From NCBI GenBank assembly GCA_934277545.1, contig CAKQUG010000009.1, positions 1-43,521 of the forward strand: 43,521 bases of DNA, written 5' to 3'. The DNA is from an uncultured Alphaproteobacteria bacterium (GTDB lineage Bacteria > Pseudomonadota > Alphaproteobacteria > RF32 > CAG-239). The translations under genes were made by a program, and so were the position numbers. Below the pieces are notes generated by a model that worked only from the letters and a program-made list of their open reading frames with translations, was not told the origin of the DNA and ran no database searches. Each line of letters opens with the position of its first letter. The first letter of the stretch is position 1. Shown in pieces: positions 30,808 through 40,596 of the stretch.

Positions 30808-31269
30808 TTACATTTTAGGTTTAATTGATTTTATAATTTTTGCAGGATTACCAACAACAACTGAGTAATCTGGAATATTTCCCTTAACAACTGCACCAGC
30901 ACCTATTATACAAAAATTACCAATTGTTGTTTTCGGGAGGATAATTGCTCCTGCCCCCACAAAAGTATTATCTCCAATTTTCACATAAGCTATAGGTTTT
31001 ACATGCCCCCCCATAACATTCTCTTTTACCAAGACGGAATAGTCATGGGCTAAAATTACAGCTTTTGTTGAAATGACAATGTTATTTCCAAGTTCAACAT
31101 TTCCAACATTATCGATATAAGCATCATTGTGAATATAACCGATTTTGCCATTGAACTTTACACCTTGTATTTCATACGCTTTTTGAAGAAGAACCTTATA
31201 AAATCCATGTCTCAATGGACGTAAGACATAAGACAAAGAACATAATATATGAAAAACTATTTGTTTCAT
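30808..31269 (-). CDS. left-handed beta-helix acyltransferase (WbbJ/CysE type)
   Basis: The 153-aa protein has hexapeptide repeats (I/V-G-x-x-x-x): YIHNDAYIDNVGNVELGNN, KIGDNTFVGAGAIILPKTTI and GNFCIIGAGAVVKGNIPDYS, ending in VVVGNPAKIIK. It acetylates a capsule sugar or intermediate, with acetyl-CoA. It follows the GT2 gene with a one-base overlap (31269), part of the capsule operon. Confidence 0.9.
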   Translation of the reverse strand: MKQIVFHILCSLSYVLRPLRHGFYKVLLQKAYEIQGVKFNGKIGYIHNDAYIDNVGNVELGNNIVISTKAVILAHDYSVLVKENVMGGHVKPIAYVKIGDNTFVGAGAIILPKTTIGNFCIIGAGAVVKGNIPDYSVVVGNPAKIIKSIKPKM

Positions 31270-32249
31270 TATTTTATCTTTAACATTATTAACAAGAACA
31301 AGAAAGCTACTTGAATTCGTCTGAAACCACTATATCTTCTAACCATACTAGCAATAAGATTTCGTTTTATTGCAAATCTCGCTTCATTTACATCCTTAAT
31401 TTCAAATCTTGAAATTTTAAACATATGGACGTATTTCTTATAAGCTATATCTATTAACTTTAGCGCATTAGAAAGTTGCTTATATGAATAGAAGTTTTTG
31501 TTATCATATAGAATTTTAACTGAACCATCATATCCTTGTATTTCAAGAAGAGAGTTCAACATAAAATTCACTCTTTTTTTGTGATTTTCTAATTGTAAAT
31601 CTGTATAGGTATGACAGATGCTTTGGTCATTATCTCTATAATAAAGCAACCGCTTGTCAATAACAGCCATCGGGATATTGCGTAGAGCCATTTCGCCCCA
31701 AAGTACAAAAGCTTCTATATGCAATGCGCTCTTATTTTCATCATACATGATTGATTTTAATATATCCGTGCGAAAGAAAGAAGCAGGATGAGACAATGGA
31801 GTCCTAAAAACAGAACAGAATCGGCAAGCTGCAGGAAGAGTACAAGGATAATAATAACCCTTCTTTATTTTATCACTCTTTAGATGATAAACTTTTGAAG
31901 AACAAGCACCAATATTAGGATGCGCTTCCATAAACTCGACTTCTTCCTTGAGTCTATGTGGCAAAGAAATATCATCTGCATCCATCCTTGCTATATATTT
32001 TCCTTTAGCTAAACCGATGCCTTTATTCAAGGTTCTTATCAATTTTAGATTTTTCTCATTTTTAATATAACGGATTCGAGAATCTTGATAAGATAGAATT
32101 ATCTCCTCCGTTTTATCAGTACTCCCATCATTTATTACAATTAGCTCAAAATTTGTATAAGTTTGAGCCAAGATACTATCTATTGCTTCCTTTAGATATT
32201 TTTCAGCATTATATGCAGGGAGAATTATAGATATTAAACTATTCGTCAT
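31269..32249 (-). CDS. GT2 family glycosyltransferase
   Basis: The 326-aa GT-A enzyme begins LISIILPAYNAEKYLKEAID and has IVINDGSTDKT and the metal-binding DADD at residues 90-93. The acceptor part has PLSHPASFFRTDIL. It would add one sugar to the growing capsule repeat unit on the inner face of the membrane. Donor unknown. It overlaps the upstream GT4 gene by four bases (ATGA). Confidence 0.92.
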   Translation of the reverse strand: MTNSLISIILPAYNAEKYLKEAIDSILAQTYTNFELIVINDGSTDKTEEIILSYQDSRIRYIKNEKNLKLIRTLNKGIGLAKGKYIARMDADDISLPHRLKEEVEFMEAHPNIGACSSKVYHLKSDKIKKGYYYPCTLPAACRFCSVFRTPLSHPASFFRTDILKSIMYDENKSALHIEAFVLWGEMALRNIPMAVIDKRLLYYRDNDQSICHTYTDLQLENHKKRVNFMLNSLLEIQGYDGSVKILYDNKNFYSYKQLSNALKLIDIAYKKYVHMFKISRFEIKDVNEARFAIKRNLIASMVRRYSGFRRIQVAFLFLLIMLKIK

Positions 32250-33241
32250 TTCAATAAATTTTCCTTAAACCAAGCCTTAAAATTATCAAGTGAAAAATGC
32301 TGTGCTTTACGCCACGACTCTTCTTTCATTTTTGCTAATAACTCTCTATTGTTTGTGAGAGCCTTTATTGCTTCACTAAATTCTTGTGCAGAAGTACAAA
32401 AAACAGAATTGCGCTCATCACAATAATCATGTATAGAACCAACATCAGAAACAACCATAGCTAAGCCTGATGCCATAGAGGTAACTATAACGTTACTTCC
32501 TATAGTATCTTTCATTACATTTAACGAAATGTCTGATTTTTGCATCAAACTTCTTAATTCATTTTCTTCCAAATATGGGTGTAAGGTCACATTATCCAAA
32601 TTGGAAAATTTGTCACGTAAATTATTTCGCCCCATCAAAAGATGAAAATGAGTTGTTGGACATTTTTGGATAATTGATTTCAAGAGGTCATAATCTCTCT
32701 TTAAGCTTCCCATAAAAATTACTTGTACATCTGGAAGGCATTCTATATTACCTTTGGAATAATAATGGGTATCTACATAATGATAAGTTACCACTATTTT
32801 ACTATCATCGACACCTTTGCTTACCAAATACTTCTTTAGGCTGTTACCTAAAACTAAAATACGATCTACATAGCTCGCATGCTTCAAGAGAATAGGACTT
32901 CTTGGATACAATTCATCTAAGATTTCGTTCACGAAATGTGCAATAGCCGTAATATGACAATGAGCATGTAACTTTTTTATCCAATATGCCCAACTGTGTA
33001 AAGACGGAAAATATTCCATTAAGAATATCCTATCCTTCTTTTTCACTCTAACAAGAAGCTTTGTTAGTTTTATTGCCCCAATTAAACTAGCGACATATTT
33101 TCCTCCATGAAAATGATAAACAGGAATTTTAATCAAATTTGTTTCTTTTGGGAAAGCTTGATTCAATTCTTTTGCCAAGAAAGCCATTCCTGCATGATTT
33201 CCTTTCGTACTTCCCCATTCAACATATACAATGTATAACAT
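32246..33241 (-). CDS. GT4-like glycosyltransferase
   Basis: The 331-aa protein has a GT-B layout. The N-domain has VEWGSTKGNHAGMAFLAKEL, and the C-domain has VIFMGSLKRDYDLLKSII and DISLNVMKDTIGSNVIVTSM followed by AMVVSDVGSIHDY. The canonical E-x7-E is not clear (NVMKDTIGSNVIVT), so donor binding may differ. It is coupled to both neighbours, with a 4-bp overlap below and a 6-bp gap to the GT2 above. Confidence 0.75.
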   Translation of the reverse strand: MLYIVYVEWGSTKGNHAGMAFLAKELNQAFPKETNLIKIPVYHFHGGKYVASLIGAIKLTKLLVRVKKKDRIFLMEYFPSLHSWAYWIKKLHAHCHITAIAHFVNEILDELYPRSPILLKHASYVDRILVLGNSLKKYLVSKGVDDSKIVVTYHYVDTHYYSKGNIECLPDVQVIFMGSLKRDYDLLKSIIQKCPTTHFHLLMGRNNLRDKFSNLDNVTLHPYLEENELRSLMQKSDISLNVMKDTIGSNVIVTSMASGLAMVVSDVGSIHDYCDERNSVFCTSAQEFSEAIKALTNNRELLAKMKEESWRKAQHFSLDNFKAWFKENLLK

Positions 33242-33247
33242 AATGAA

Positions 33248-34195
33248 TTACCAATGATAATATTTAAAACTATTTGGATATAGCCCAATAAGCATGAATT
33301 TAAATAAAAATGAGACACTTTTAAATATAAATGCAGATCTAAAGGCTATTTTTCTTATTAATGGTCTGTTTAGCGAAATATTAATATCTGAGTATTTGAC
33401 ATATCCAACCAACATTCTCAACACTCGTGCTTGATCATATTCCATAGCATTTTTTATTTGTTTGCTAAATTCACCCTTTATAATGTTCTCATGACTGCAC
33501 AGTGTATCATATAAATCAAATGCTCTTTGAGAAGACTTAGTGGAAGTTATGCTCCCTGAATTGCGTATTAGATAGTTGTAAATACAAAAAGGAGAAACTA
33601 CTAACTTATCTGTTTTTATTAAGAAACGTGGAGCAAATTCAATATCCTCATGCAAAATGCCTTCCTTGAATCTTAAACTGTTTTTATTCAAGAATGCCCG
33701 TTTTATGACAAATTGTTGCATAGGAACTCTGTCCATATCCTTTCGTAATAAACATTCATAGCCTTTTATCAAAAAAGCATTCTGTACATTAGGAAAATTC
33801 AAGAAACCAAGACTGTCTCCTCCCTCATCTTTTTTCTCAACTTTAAAAATATAAGCATCTCCTTCTATTGATGATAGTATCTTCAAAACATTTGTCACAG
33901 CATCTGATGGCAGCCAATCATCAGAATCTACAAACCAAACATATTCTCCAACAGAAATATTAATTCCAGCATTTCTTGCAGAAGAAAGTCCTCCATTAGA
34001 TTTTGTTATCATCTTTGGTTTGTACTTTTTTACATATGGCTGAATACAATTATAACTATTGTCAGTACTACCATCATTGACTAGAACAACCTCTACTGGC
34101 AAAGTTTGTATTTGTTCAAAAATACTTTTTAAACATTTATCTATATATTTTTCAACATTATAGATTGGTACAATAATCGATAATTTAGTGCTCAT
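33248..34195 (-). CDS. GT2 family glycosyltransferase
   Basis: The 315-aa GT-A enzyme has LSIIVPIYNVEKYIDKCLKS, VVLVNDGSTDNS, SNGGLSSARNAGI and DSDD at 90-93. The distal part is helical and has an amphipathic segment near the end, a possible membrane contact. It overlaps the wzy gene by 11 bp. Confidence 0.93.
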   Translation of the reverse strand: MSTKLSIIVPIYNVEKYIDKCLKSIFEQIQTLPVEVVLVNDGSTDNSYNCIQPYVKKYKPKMITKSNGGLSSARNAGINISVGEYVWFVDSDDWLPSDAVTNVLKILSSIEGDAYIFKVEKKDEGGDSLGFLNFPNVQNAFLIKGYECLLRKDMDRVPMQQFVIKRAFLNKNSLRFKEGILHEDIEFAPRFLIKTDKLVVSPFCIYNYLIRNSGSITSTKSSQRAFDLYDTLCSHENIIKGEFSKQIKNAMEYDQARVLRMLVGYVKYSDINISLNRPLIRKIAFRSAFIFKSVSFLFKFMLIGLYPNSFKYYHW

Positions 34196-35372
34196 CTTTA
34201 CTATTATTTATAGAGAATTTAGAAACTAAATACATAAGCATTGCTTGAACAAAAAAACAACCTCTTGTATAAGCTTCCGGGTCTGTTAACGAAACAATAA
34301 ATATATACAAAAAATAAGATTTGATGTAAAAAATATCACAAGCAACCTTAGCTTTAAAACACTTAAACCAAATGGTTAAAATGAAAAAGACTAATGGGAT
34401 CCCTCCAACAAAAGACAAGCCTAATAAGCCCAAATCAACATAATTAAAATTGAACAAGGCTAACTTATTTTCCATGTAATTATTAGGACCAGTTGGTATT
34501 CCTGACCCCAAAATATATTCTATTGGACTTTGAAAATGATCATGAAGAAAATAATTTAAATTCAAAAGCCTAATATAATCATCGTTTGAAAAATTCTGCG
34601 TATCATTCCTTTCAACTATTGCCTGTAACGAATCTTGGACTATGCTGTTATTTTCCATAAGTACATAAATGCAACTAATAAGAAAAGCCACCAAAATACC
34701 AAATAAAGCAGAAGACTTAAAAGAAATATTTTTCAAACCTTTGACCTTTACAACAAGGTATATTGACGCAATTATAGCAGCACCTAACATTGTACGAAAT
34801 CCACGTATCATTAAAACAGATACAGGCAAGAATAAACACAATAAATATATCATTTTCTTTTGAACCAAATACTTATTCAAAAAGAAAAATAGTGAAAAAG
34901 AAATTATGTTATAACAGCCAACATACATCATTCTATATGGGAAAGTACTATTTTGTATCCAATTTTGTGAAGCTCCAACAAAAAGTGCTTTTGGAAATAT
35001 TGATAGCTGAATAAAATAGGCTACCGAAACTATGATTATTGATAAAACAATAAAAGTTTCCATATCTTTTTTAGTTGGAGCCAATGACAAAAGATAATAA
35101 AAGAACAATAAGTTAAAAAAATCTTTAGAGCCTAAGAATGAATAATAAAAGGATTGTCCACGAAAATAGTATGATGATACAGAACATAAAATAAGACTTA
35201 CAAATATTCCTATAATATATGGTGTAAAAATATCATTTTTCTTTTTGTTGTTGAAAAATGCGAATATTGACAAACCTAATATTGTTAAAACGACATATGT
35301 ATTATTTGCAAAAGGAAGCAATCCAAAGCACCCAGAAAATATCAATAAACCCAAAAACAGTTTTACCAACAT
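34185..35372 (-). CDS. wzy: capsule repeat-unit polymerase (Wzy-like)
   Basis: The 395-aa, very hydrophobic protein has roughly ten membrane spans (first LFLGLLIFSGCFGLLPFA, then VVLTILGLSIFAFF). A long periplasmic loop lies before the last spans, around YIRLLNLNYFLHDHFQSPIE and LGSGIPTGPN, the position of the usual O-antigen ligase/polymerase loop. Wzy proteins are too divergent for motif proof; topology, the G-S-G loop and position in the locus support the call. It overlaps both neighbours by about 10 bp. Confidence 0.75.
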   Translation of the reverse strand: MLVKLFLGLLIFSGCFGLLPFANNTYVVLTILGLSIFAFFNNKKKNDIFTPYIIGIFVSLILCSVSSYYFRGQSFYYSFLGSKDFFNLLFFYYLLSLAPTKKDMETFIVLSIIIVSVAYFIQLSIFPKALFVGASQNWIQNSTFPYRMMYVGCYNIISFSLFFFLNKYLVQKKMIYLLCLFLPVSVLMIRGFRTMLGAAIIASIYLVVKVKGLKNISFKSSALFGILVAFLISCIYVLMENNSIVQDSLQAIVERNDTQNFSNDDYIRLLNLNYFLHDHFQSPIEYILGSGIPTGPNNYMENKLALFNFNYVDLGLLGLSFVGGIPLVFFILTIWFKCFKAKVACDIFYIKSYFLYIFIVSLTDPEAYTRGCFFVQAMLMYLVSKFSINNSKDEH

Positions 35373-36649
35373 AACCTAATCCTCCAACGTTTATAGCGTT
35401 CAACAACAATATTATCAAACTTTACTAATAGTACTTCTACAGAAGGAAACATATAATACCTATCAAAATAGCGATGAATATACTTCAACCATTTCATACG
35501 ATACATTAAATTTGTTTTAGAATATTTTGGTATATCATTCATGTCTTTAAACAGTGATTCCCACAAGGGAACAACAGAAGACACCGAGAATTTTCTCTTG
35601 AGTTCTGATAAAACATAATTCGCATCATGTTCGTCTGTATTCAGCAACTTTATTATTTTCTCATGTAGAGAAAACTCATTGCTATACAATATATTTGTTG
35701 GCACATTCAAAACTGTATCCAAATATCCGTAGCAACGTTTAGTAGTACAATTACAACCCATTGATTGCATTTCTACAGCTGTATATCCAAAAGTTTCTGT
35801 CAAGCCACTAGGATTCGGAACACCTACTTTACAATGTTTAAGTATTTCGTTTTTCTCAGAACCTAGTATGCCCAAGAAATGTACAGAAGGTAATATTTTA
35901 CCGTCATCTCCTGTTACATACTTTGACCACAACTTTTCATATGAAGCACTTGCTATACCTAACGGTCCCATTTTGGCATTCCTATCATATAACCTGCCAG
36001 AACCGATAACATACAATTCTGCATTTGGACAGCTCTTTAAAACTTTCTTCCAAGATTTTGCTAAATAATGAAATCCTTTATTAAAGACCAAATTACCTAT
36101 ATAGACCACATTGTGTCCTCTTTTGTCTTTATTCAGAGAAGCCACATCAAGCTTTTCATCAAAATACATCGAATTATAAATAAAACAAAACTTCTTATAA
36201 ACAGGATGGTCAATCCATAAATCCATTTGTTCCTTGCCAACATTGATTATTTTTTTGACATTTTTACAAGAAGCATAAAAATTAACATCAGGTATTGTCA
36301 TTGGATTATTCGCCCATAAAACAAACCCCATAGTTCCATCATACTCACCTAATAACAAATGAGATATTACTTTTTCATCTACTATAAAGTAATCAACGTC
36401 ATCTTTATCAGCAGACTTAATTGCATTTTCCAAATTGCCACAAACAGTCTTTTTTAAGTTATTAGGAAAAAATCCCGCTTTATTACAATATAGAATTACA
36501 TCTAAATTATTATTTCTTCTACTTAGATTAGTAGCTATAACAATTGCAGAAAATTCACTTCCACCAACACCTGGATTTCCGTTTTCAAAATCTGTAAAAT
36601 CTACATTTGCTATATTATCATTTGACAAATAAAATCCTATTTTTTTCAT
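35363..36649 (-). CDS. GT4 family glycosyltransferase
   Basis: The 428-aa protein has the N-domain loop NPGVGGSEFSAIVIATNLSR. The C-domain has VVYIGNLVFNKGFHYLAKSW and VGVPNPSGLTETFGYTAVEM (E-x7-E), the donor phosphate site of GT4 enzymes. Somewhat longer than the other GT4s here. It is part of the capsule operon, 14 bp after the pyruvyl-transferase-like gene. Confidence 0.88.
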   Translation of the reverse strand: MKKIGFYLSNDNIANVDFTDFENGNPGVGGSEFSAIVIATNLSRRNNNLDVILYCNKAGFFPNNLKKTVCGNLENAIKSADKDDVDYFIVDEKVISHLLLGEYDGTMGFVLWANNPMTIPDVNFYASCKNVKKIINVGKEQMDLWIDHPVYKKFCFIYNSMYFDEKLDVASLNKDKRGHNVVYIGNLVFNKGFHYLAKSWKKVLKSCPNAELYVIGSGRLYDRNAKMGPLGIASASYEKLWSKYVTGDDGKILPSVHFLGILGSEKNEILKHCKVGVPNPSGLTETFGYTAVEMQSMGCNCTTKRCYGYLDTVLNVPTNILYSNEFSLHEKIIKLLNTDEHDANYVLSELKRKFSVSSVVPLWESLFKDMNDIPKYSKTNLMYRMKWLKYIHRYFDRYYMFPSVEVLLVKFDNIVVERYKRWRIRLCW

Positions 36650-36663
36650 TATTACGTAAGAAT

Positions 36664-37758
36664 TTATAAATTACTATTCAAAAAAGTCAAAGACTTGTTT
36701 CTAAAAACATCTAACCGTTGTTCAACATCCATCCAATCAATATCTTGACTTATAACATCAGCTATACAATTGGGGGCAGTTATAAGACGGCATTCTAGAT
36801 TCACAGCCCTAAGCAAATCGACTATTCTACTATTAGAATTACTGTGTTCACCCCTTAATGGGAACACAAGAAATGGTATATGAAACAGAATTGCATAAAC
36901 CATTCCATGAAACGATGTGGTTATTACGAGTTCTGCATTGCTAATGTATTCTAGCCATTTGATAGGGTTCGGATATACATACTCTATATCTGGTAATAAT
37001 TCAATAGCAGGAGTACGTCCAGAAGAAACTGTACCTATAATCTTATATTTATCTATAACATTACGTAAAGTATCCCAATATATATCATTCTTGTTATTTA
37101 TATTTAAGTGATAGACATAAACGTATTTATTAGTATGCAATGCCGACAATTTGAAGATGCTTCTGTACACCTCTCCTGATAACAGCATAGTTGGGTCTAG
37201 TACATGTTCCGCTTTCAATCCAAGATTTTCACAAATAGTAATTCCCGACAATTCTCTAACACTAATTGCAGAAAATCTACTCAAAAATTTCTTTATAGTT
37301 TCTTTTTGATTATTAGGTATTACATCGCGTCCAAAACTAGCAGCATAAGATATCTTTGGTATGTTATCTTTAACAAAGGCTAAATAATAATACCCATTAT
37401 TTACATCATTTACAGACATAGACCAAACCTGATCGCTACCTGTTATATATAAATCTGCATTTTTCTTTCTAAAAAGAGACCTTATACCAAAATAAGGTTT
37501 TGTCTTTTTTATATATTTTTTCCTAAAAGCACAAAAACCTCTTGGGTCATATACTTTCCGCAATCGCAGAATACTCAACAATTTATACTTGTAATATTGA
37601 AAAATTGATAGCTCAACATTATTATACAGAATTGTTATTGGTTGAAGACCTTTCTTTTTCAAAACATACTGCAAAGCAAAGTTTTGAAGTATTTGTCCAT
37701 AATTATCTATAGTTGAACAAAATGTGGCAATGCCTACTTTTTTATTTTTTTCATTCAT
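36664..37758 (-). CDS. polysaccharide pyruvyl transferase-family protein
   Basis: The 364-aa protein has VGIATFCSTIDNYGQILQNF, the N-terminal block of the family, ADLYITGSDQVWSMSVNDVN, ISYAASFGRDVIP and VITTSFHGMVYAILFHIPFL with the SFH motif. It would attach pyruvate to a capsule sugar. It follows an FrhB-like gene after a 122-bp gap (37759-37880), in which I see no gene or clear terminator. It is the second member of its kind in the locus. Confidence 0.85.
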   Translation of the reverse strand: MNEKNKKVGIATFCSTIDNYGQILQNFALQYVLKKKGLQPITILYNNVELSIFQYYKYKLLSILRLRKVYDPRGFCAFRKKYIKKTKPYFGIRSLFRKKNADLYITGSDQVWSMSVNDVNNGYYYLAFVKDNIPKISYAASFGRDVIPNNQKETIKKFLSRFSAISVRELSGITICENLGLKAEHVLDPTMLLSGEVYRSIFKLSALHTNKYVYVYHLNINNKNDIYWDTLRNVIDKYKIIGTVSSGRTPAIELLPDIEYVYPNPIKWLEYISNAELVITTSFHGMVYAILFHIPFLVFPLRGEHSNSNSRIVDLLRAVNLECRLITAPNCIADVISQDIDWMDVEQRLDVFRNKSLTFLNSNL

Positions 37759-37880
37759 TTATTCTTTGATTTAATTTTGTGACATTAAAGCAAATTACTA
37801 AAGTATGCAATATAAATAAGATACCAACAAATATCACTATTGTACATTCCGCATCTTCATTTATTTAAAGACATACTGAA

Positions 37881-39071
37881 CTACACCTTAAAAACTTTAA
37901 AAAGTTTTGTTACTACTTTTCCCAATAGTAGTGAATATTTTAAAGACCTTTTCATATTAAAGTTTTGAAATAATATATAAAACAATCTCCTTCGAACAAA
38001 ATTACAAGAATGTTGTTCAATAAATCCACCATTTAAATGCTTGACAACATCAAATGGGAACTCTTTTTTAAAATAGAATTTGTCATCAATACAAAACTTA
38101 TCTAAATGATTTACCAAGACCAAAGATAGCCCTTTATCGTCATCAATATGTTTGTCAACTTTTTCAACACACCAAAAATCACCCAACGTTAAGTCACTTC
38201 TTGATTTGCCATTCTTACAACGACATTCATAACATGATGGGCGTAAAAAGACATCAGAAAGAAACCCTTGCATATAAGGATTAGAAAAATGATTGTCAGA
38301 TAACAAAATCACTTTTTCATCAGTTTTTGGTATTTTTATTCCACGAACAACAAAGCCGTATTTTTTCCAACCATAATAGCACTTGTTTCTAAACTCAATA
38401 ACAGAAATAAGCGTTTTCTGACTTTGGTGTTTTTTTACTTCTATCATACTTTGTGTAAGAGGAAGAAGTTCTCTTTTTACATACTTTTTCCAAACACCTG
38501 GACTAGGAACTCCATGGCATAAGAAGTCAACAGTGAGTAGATTTATATAATCTTTCCTTAAAAACTTTTTTAAACCTAAAACTTGACATGGTGTACCACA
38601 AAATAGTACTTTACGGCCTTGCTTCAAGAAAGATTTCACTTCTTTATAACTTTCTCCTATATAGCTCTGAACATACTTACTTTGTTGCATTGGATATAGA
38701 CCATCTAAAGTTTCTGTATACGTATGCTTTACATTCCAATCTTTATCAAATATGGCTCCAAAAACAACACCTTTATCTTCTATTACTTTTTTAGCCAACA
38801 AAATAAACATTCCACCTGAGGAGCTCTTACTTCTTTCCTTGGAATTAAAATTATATGCTGCAATAACTTTCTGTGGTCCTTTTGGTATTTCGTTATTATT
38901 AATAATAGGACATACCTTCTCACATAAATGACAATCAATACAATTTATCCTATCAACCACAGGATAACGAAAGCCTTCATTGTCTTCTTTAAAAGATATA
39001 CATTTCCGAGGACATGCTTGTACACATGCTTGGCACCCACAACAAAGCCTCTTATCATTAATCACTATCAT
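37881..39071 (-). CDS. FrhB-like 4Fe-4S protein (F420 hydrogenase/dehydrogenase beta-subunit family)
   Basis: The 396-aa protein has two clusters: C10, C13, C16, C20 (CCGCQACVQACP) and C44, C47, C50, C54. It is followed by SSSGGMFILLAKKVI, VLFCGTPCQVLGLKKFL, TVDFLCHGVPSPGVWKKY and LTLGDFWCVEKV, the usual FrhB C-domain blocks. It resembles the other copy in architecture and is again paired with a pyruvyl-transferase-like gene. Its start overlaps the end of wzx by 14 bp. Confidence 0.88.
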   Translation of the reverse strand: MIVINDKRLCCGCQACVQACPRKCISFKEDNEGFRYPVVDRINCIDCHLCEKVCPIINNNEIPKGPQKVIAAYNFNSKERSKSSSGGMFILLAKKVIEDKGVVFGAIFDKDWNVKHTYTETLDGLYPMQQSKYVQSYIGESYKEVKSFLKQGRKVLFCGTPCQVLGLKKFLRKDYINLLTVDFLCHGVPSPGVWKKYVKRELLPLTQSMIEVKKHQSQKTLISVIEFRNKCYYGWKKYGFVVRGIKIPKTDEKVILLSDNHFSNPYMQGFLSDVFLRPSCYECRCKNGKSRSDLTLGDFWCVEKVDKHIDDDKGLSLVLVNHLDKFCIDDKFYFKKEFPFDVVKHLNGGFIEQHSCNFVRRRLFYILFQNFNMKRSLKYSLLLGKVVTKLFKVFKV

Positions 39072-40593
39072 TTTTTTTTAACTTTAACAACAAAAAGTCT
39101 TTTTCAGACTTTTCCAATCCAAAGAAAAATACAGAAAACAATACAGACAACACAGATAATATAGTAACAACAACTAAGGTTGTAAAATTTTCTGACAAAA
39201 AGTAAACTGCTATTATTGGGATTATAGATGAAGTAATTGTCACCATAACACATGGAAAAACGACATGCTTGACATAACCCCATATAGACAATTTTATTAA
39301 TGGTTTCACTAAAAAAACTCTTGCAATTTGGGCTGCAACACATAATACTATCTGAATGACAAAAGCCCACTCTGGCATTTGATGTCCAAATAGATTAAAA
39401 ATAGCCCACGTCAACGGTAACAACAACAGATTAATACCGCCAACAATTAGTTGAAAGTTACGAATATGCCCATTTGCTCCTGCTGCATTGGACAAAGGAT
39501 TACCTAAGGCTGTCAGAATGGAAATAATCAATATCAATTGTAAAAAATGAACAGAATGATCTGGTATATCTACTAACCATAAACCCAAAAGTGTTTTTGC
39601 TTTTAACATCACAGGTAAACACATAACAAACAACAAATAATATGTGTACTTAGATGACGCAAATATTAGCTTGTGCATATAAGTAACATCGCCTCCTGCA
39701 TATGACTTATTTATCTGAGGAGTAACTGCTTGATTAAAGTTATTGCAAAGACTACTTACTGCGTTTTTTACTTGCATCGCAACACCACGTGCAGCATTCA
39801 CACCTGGTCCAAAATAGATGTTTAGTAGTACATTTTGACCTTGATCCGCAAATATAAAAGCAGCACTTCCAACTAAACTCCATGATGCATAAACAACCAT
39901 ATCCTTTAACATCGCTATATTTTTAGGCCATAAAAAATGAATTTTCTTAAAAGTCCTTATTGCATATAGTTGATTAACAATGCGGATAAGTACTCCTACG
40001 CCGAACATTAAAATCGCATAGAGTATCAGTTTGTCATAACTAAAAATCAGCAACATCCATACTATAACCAATTTTAAGATAGTTTCTAATATGGATATGA
40101 CAGCAAATGCATTCATTTTTTCATGAGAAGTAATCAACGCATTATATGGCACACTAAGAATATTGACTATACATGTAAATATAGAAAATTGATAAACCCA
40201 GCTCGCAGCATAGAATCTGCCTTCAGGAATATTCATTTTTTCATAAAAGATATACAAACCAATGGTTTCACCTAAAAGAAGAATGATTAAAGAAATGATG
40301 ATATGCACTATTACAGCATTACTGAATGCAATATTCACACCATTCTCATCTTTTTTCCCCAACTCGAATGTTATGAATCGTGTTGTAGAACATTGCATGG
40401 CAAAATTTATAAATGTAAATAGGCTGACGATTCCACCTACCACATTATATATTCCATAATCCGTGACACCTAATGTTGCTAAAACTACACGAGAAGTATA
40501 GAGTGCAACAACCATTACAAAGATTTGTCTTATGTAAAGAAACAGCGTATTCTTCGCTATTCGCTTGTTATTATCTGATGTTTGAGTTGACAT
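39058..40593 (-). CDS. wzx: polysaccharide flippase (Wzx-like)
   Basis: The 511-aa protein has about 12-14 membrane spans of the MOP/MATE superfamily. NTLFLYIRQIFVMVVALYTS and VLATLGVTDYGIYNVVGGIV are the typical first two spans, with the conserved G-x-x-D-Y-G-I-Y. It moves the lipid-linked repeat unit across the inner membrane for Wzy. It directly follows manC by 3 bp. Confidence 0.9.
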   Translation of the reverse strand: MSTQTSDNNKRIAKNTLFLYIRQIFVMVVALYTSRVVLATLGVTDYGIYNVVGGIVSLFTFINFAMQCSTTRFITFELGKKDENGVNIAFSNAVIVHIIISLIILLLGETIGLYIFYEKMNIPEGRFYAASWVYQFSIFTCIVNILSVPYNALITSHEKMNAFAVISILETILKLVIVWMLLIFSYDKLILYAILMFGVGVLIRIVNQLYAIRTFKKIHFLWPKNIAMLKDMVVYASWSLVGSAAFIFADQGQNVLLNIYFGPGVNAARGVAMQVKNAVSSLCNNFNQAVTPQINKSYAGGDVTYMHKLIFASSKYTYYLLFVMCLPVMLKAKTLLGLWLVDIPDHSVHFLQLILIISILTALGNPLSNAAGANGHIRNFQLIVGGINLLLLPLTWAIFNLFGHQMPEWAFVIQIVLCVAAQIARVFLVKPLIKLSIWGYVKHVVFPCVMVTITSSIIPIIAVYFLSENFTTLVVVTILSVLSVLFSVFFFGLEKSEKDFLLLKLKKNDSD

Positions 40594-40596
40594 AAA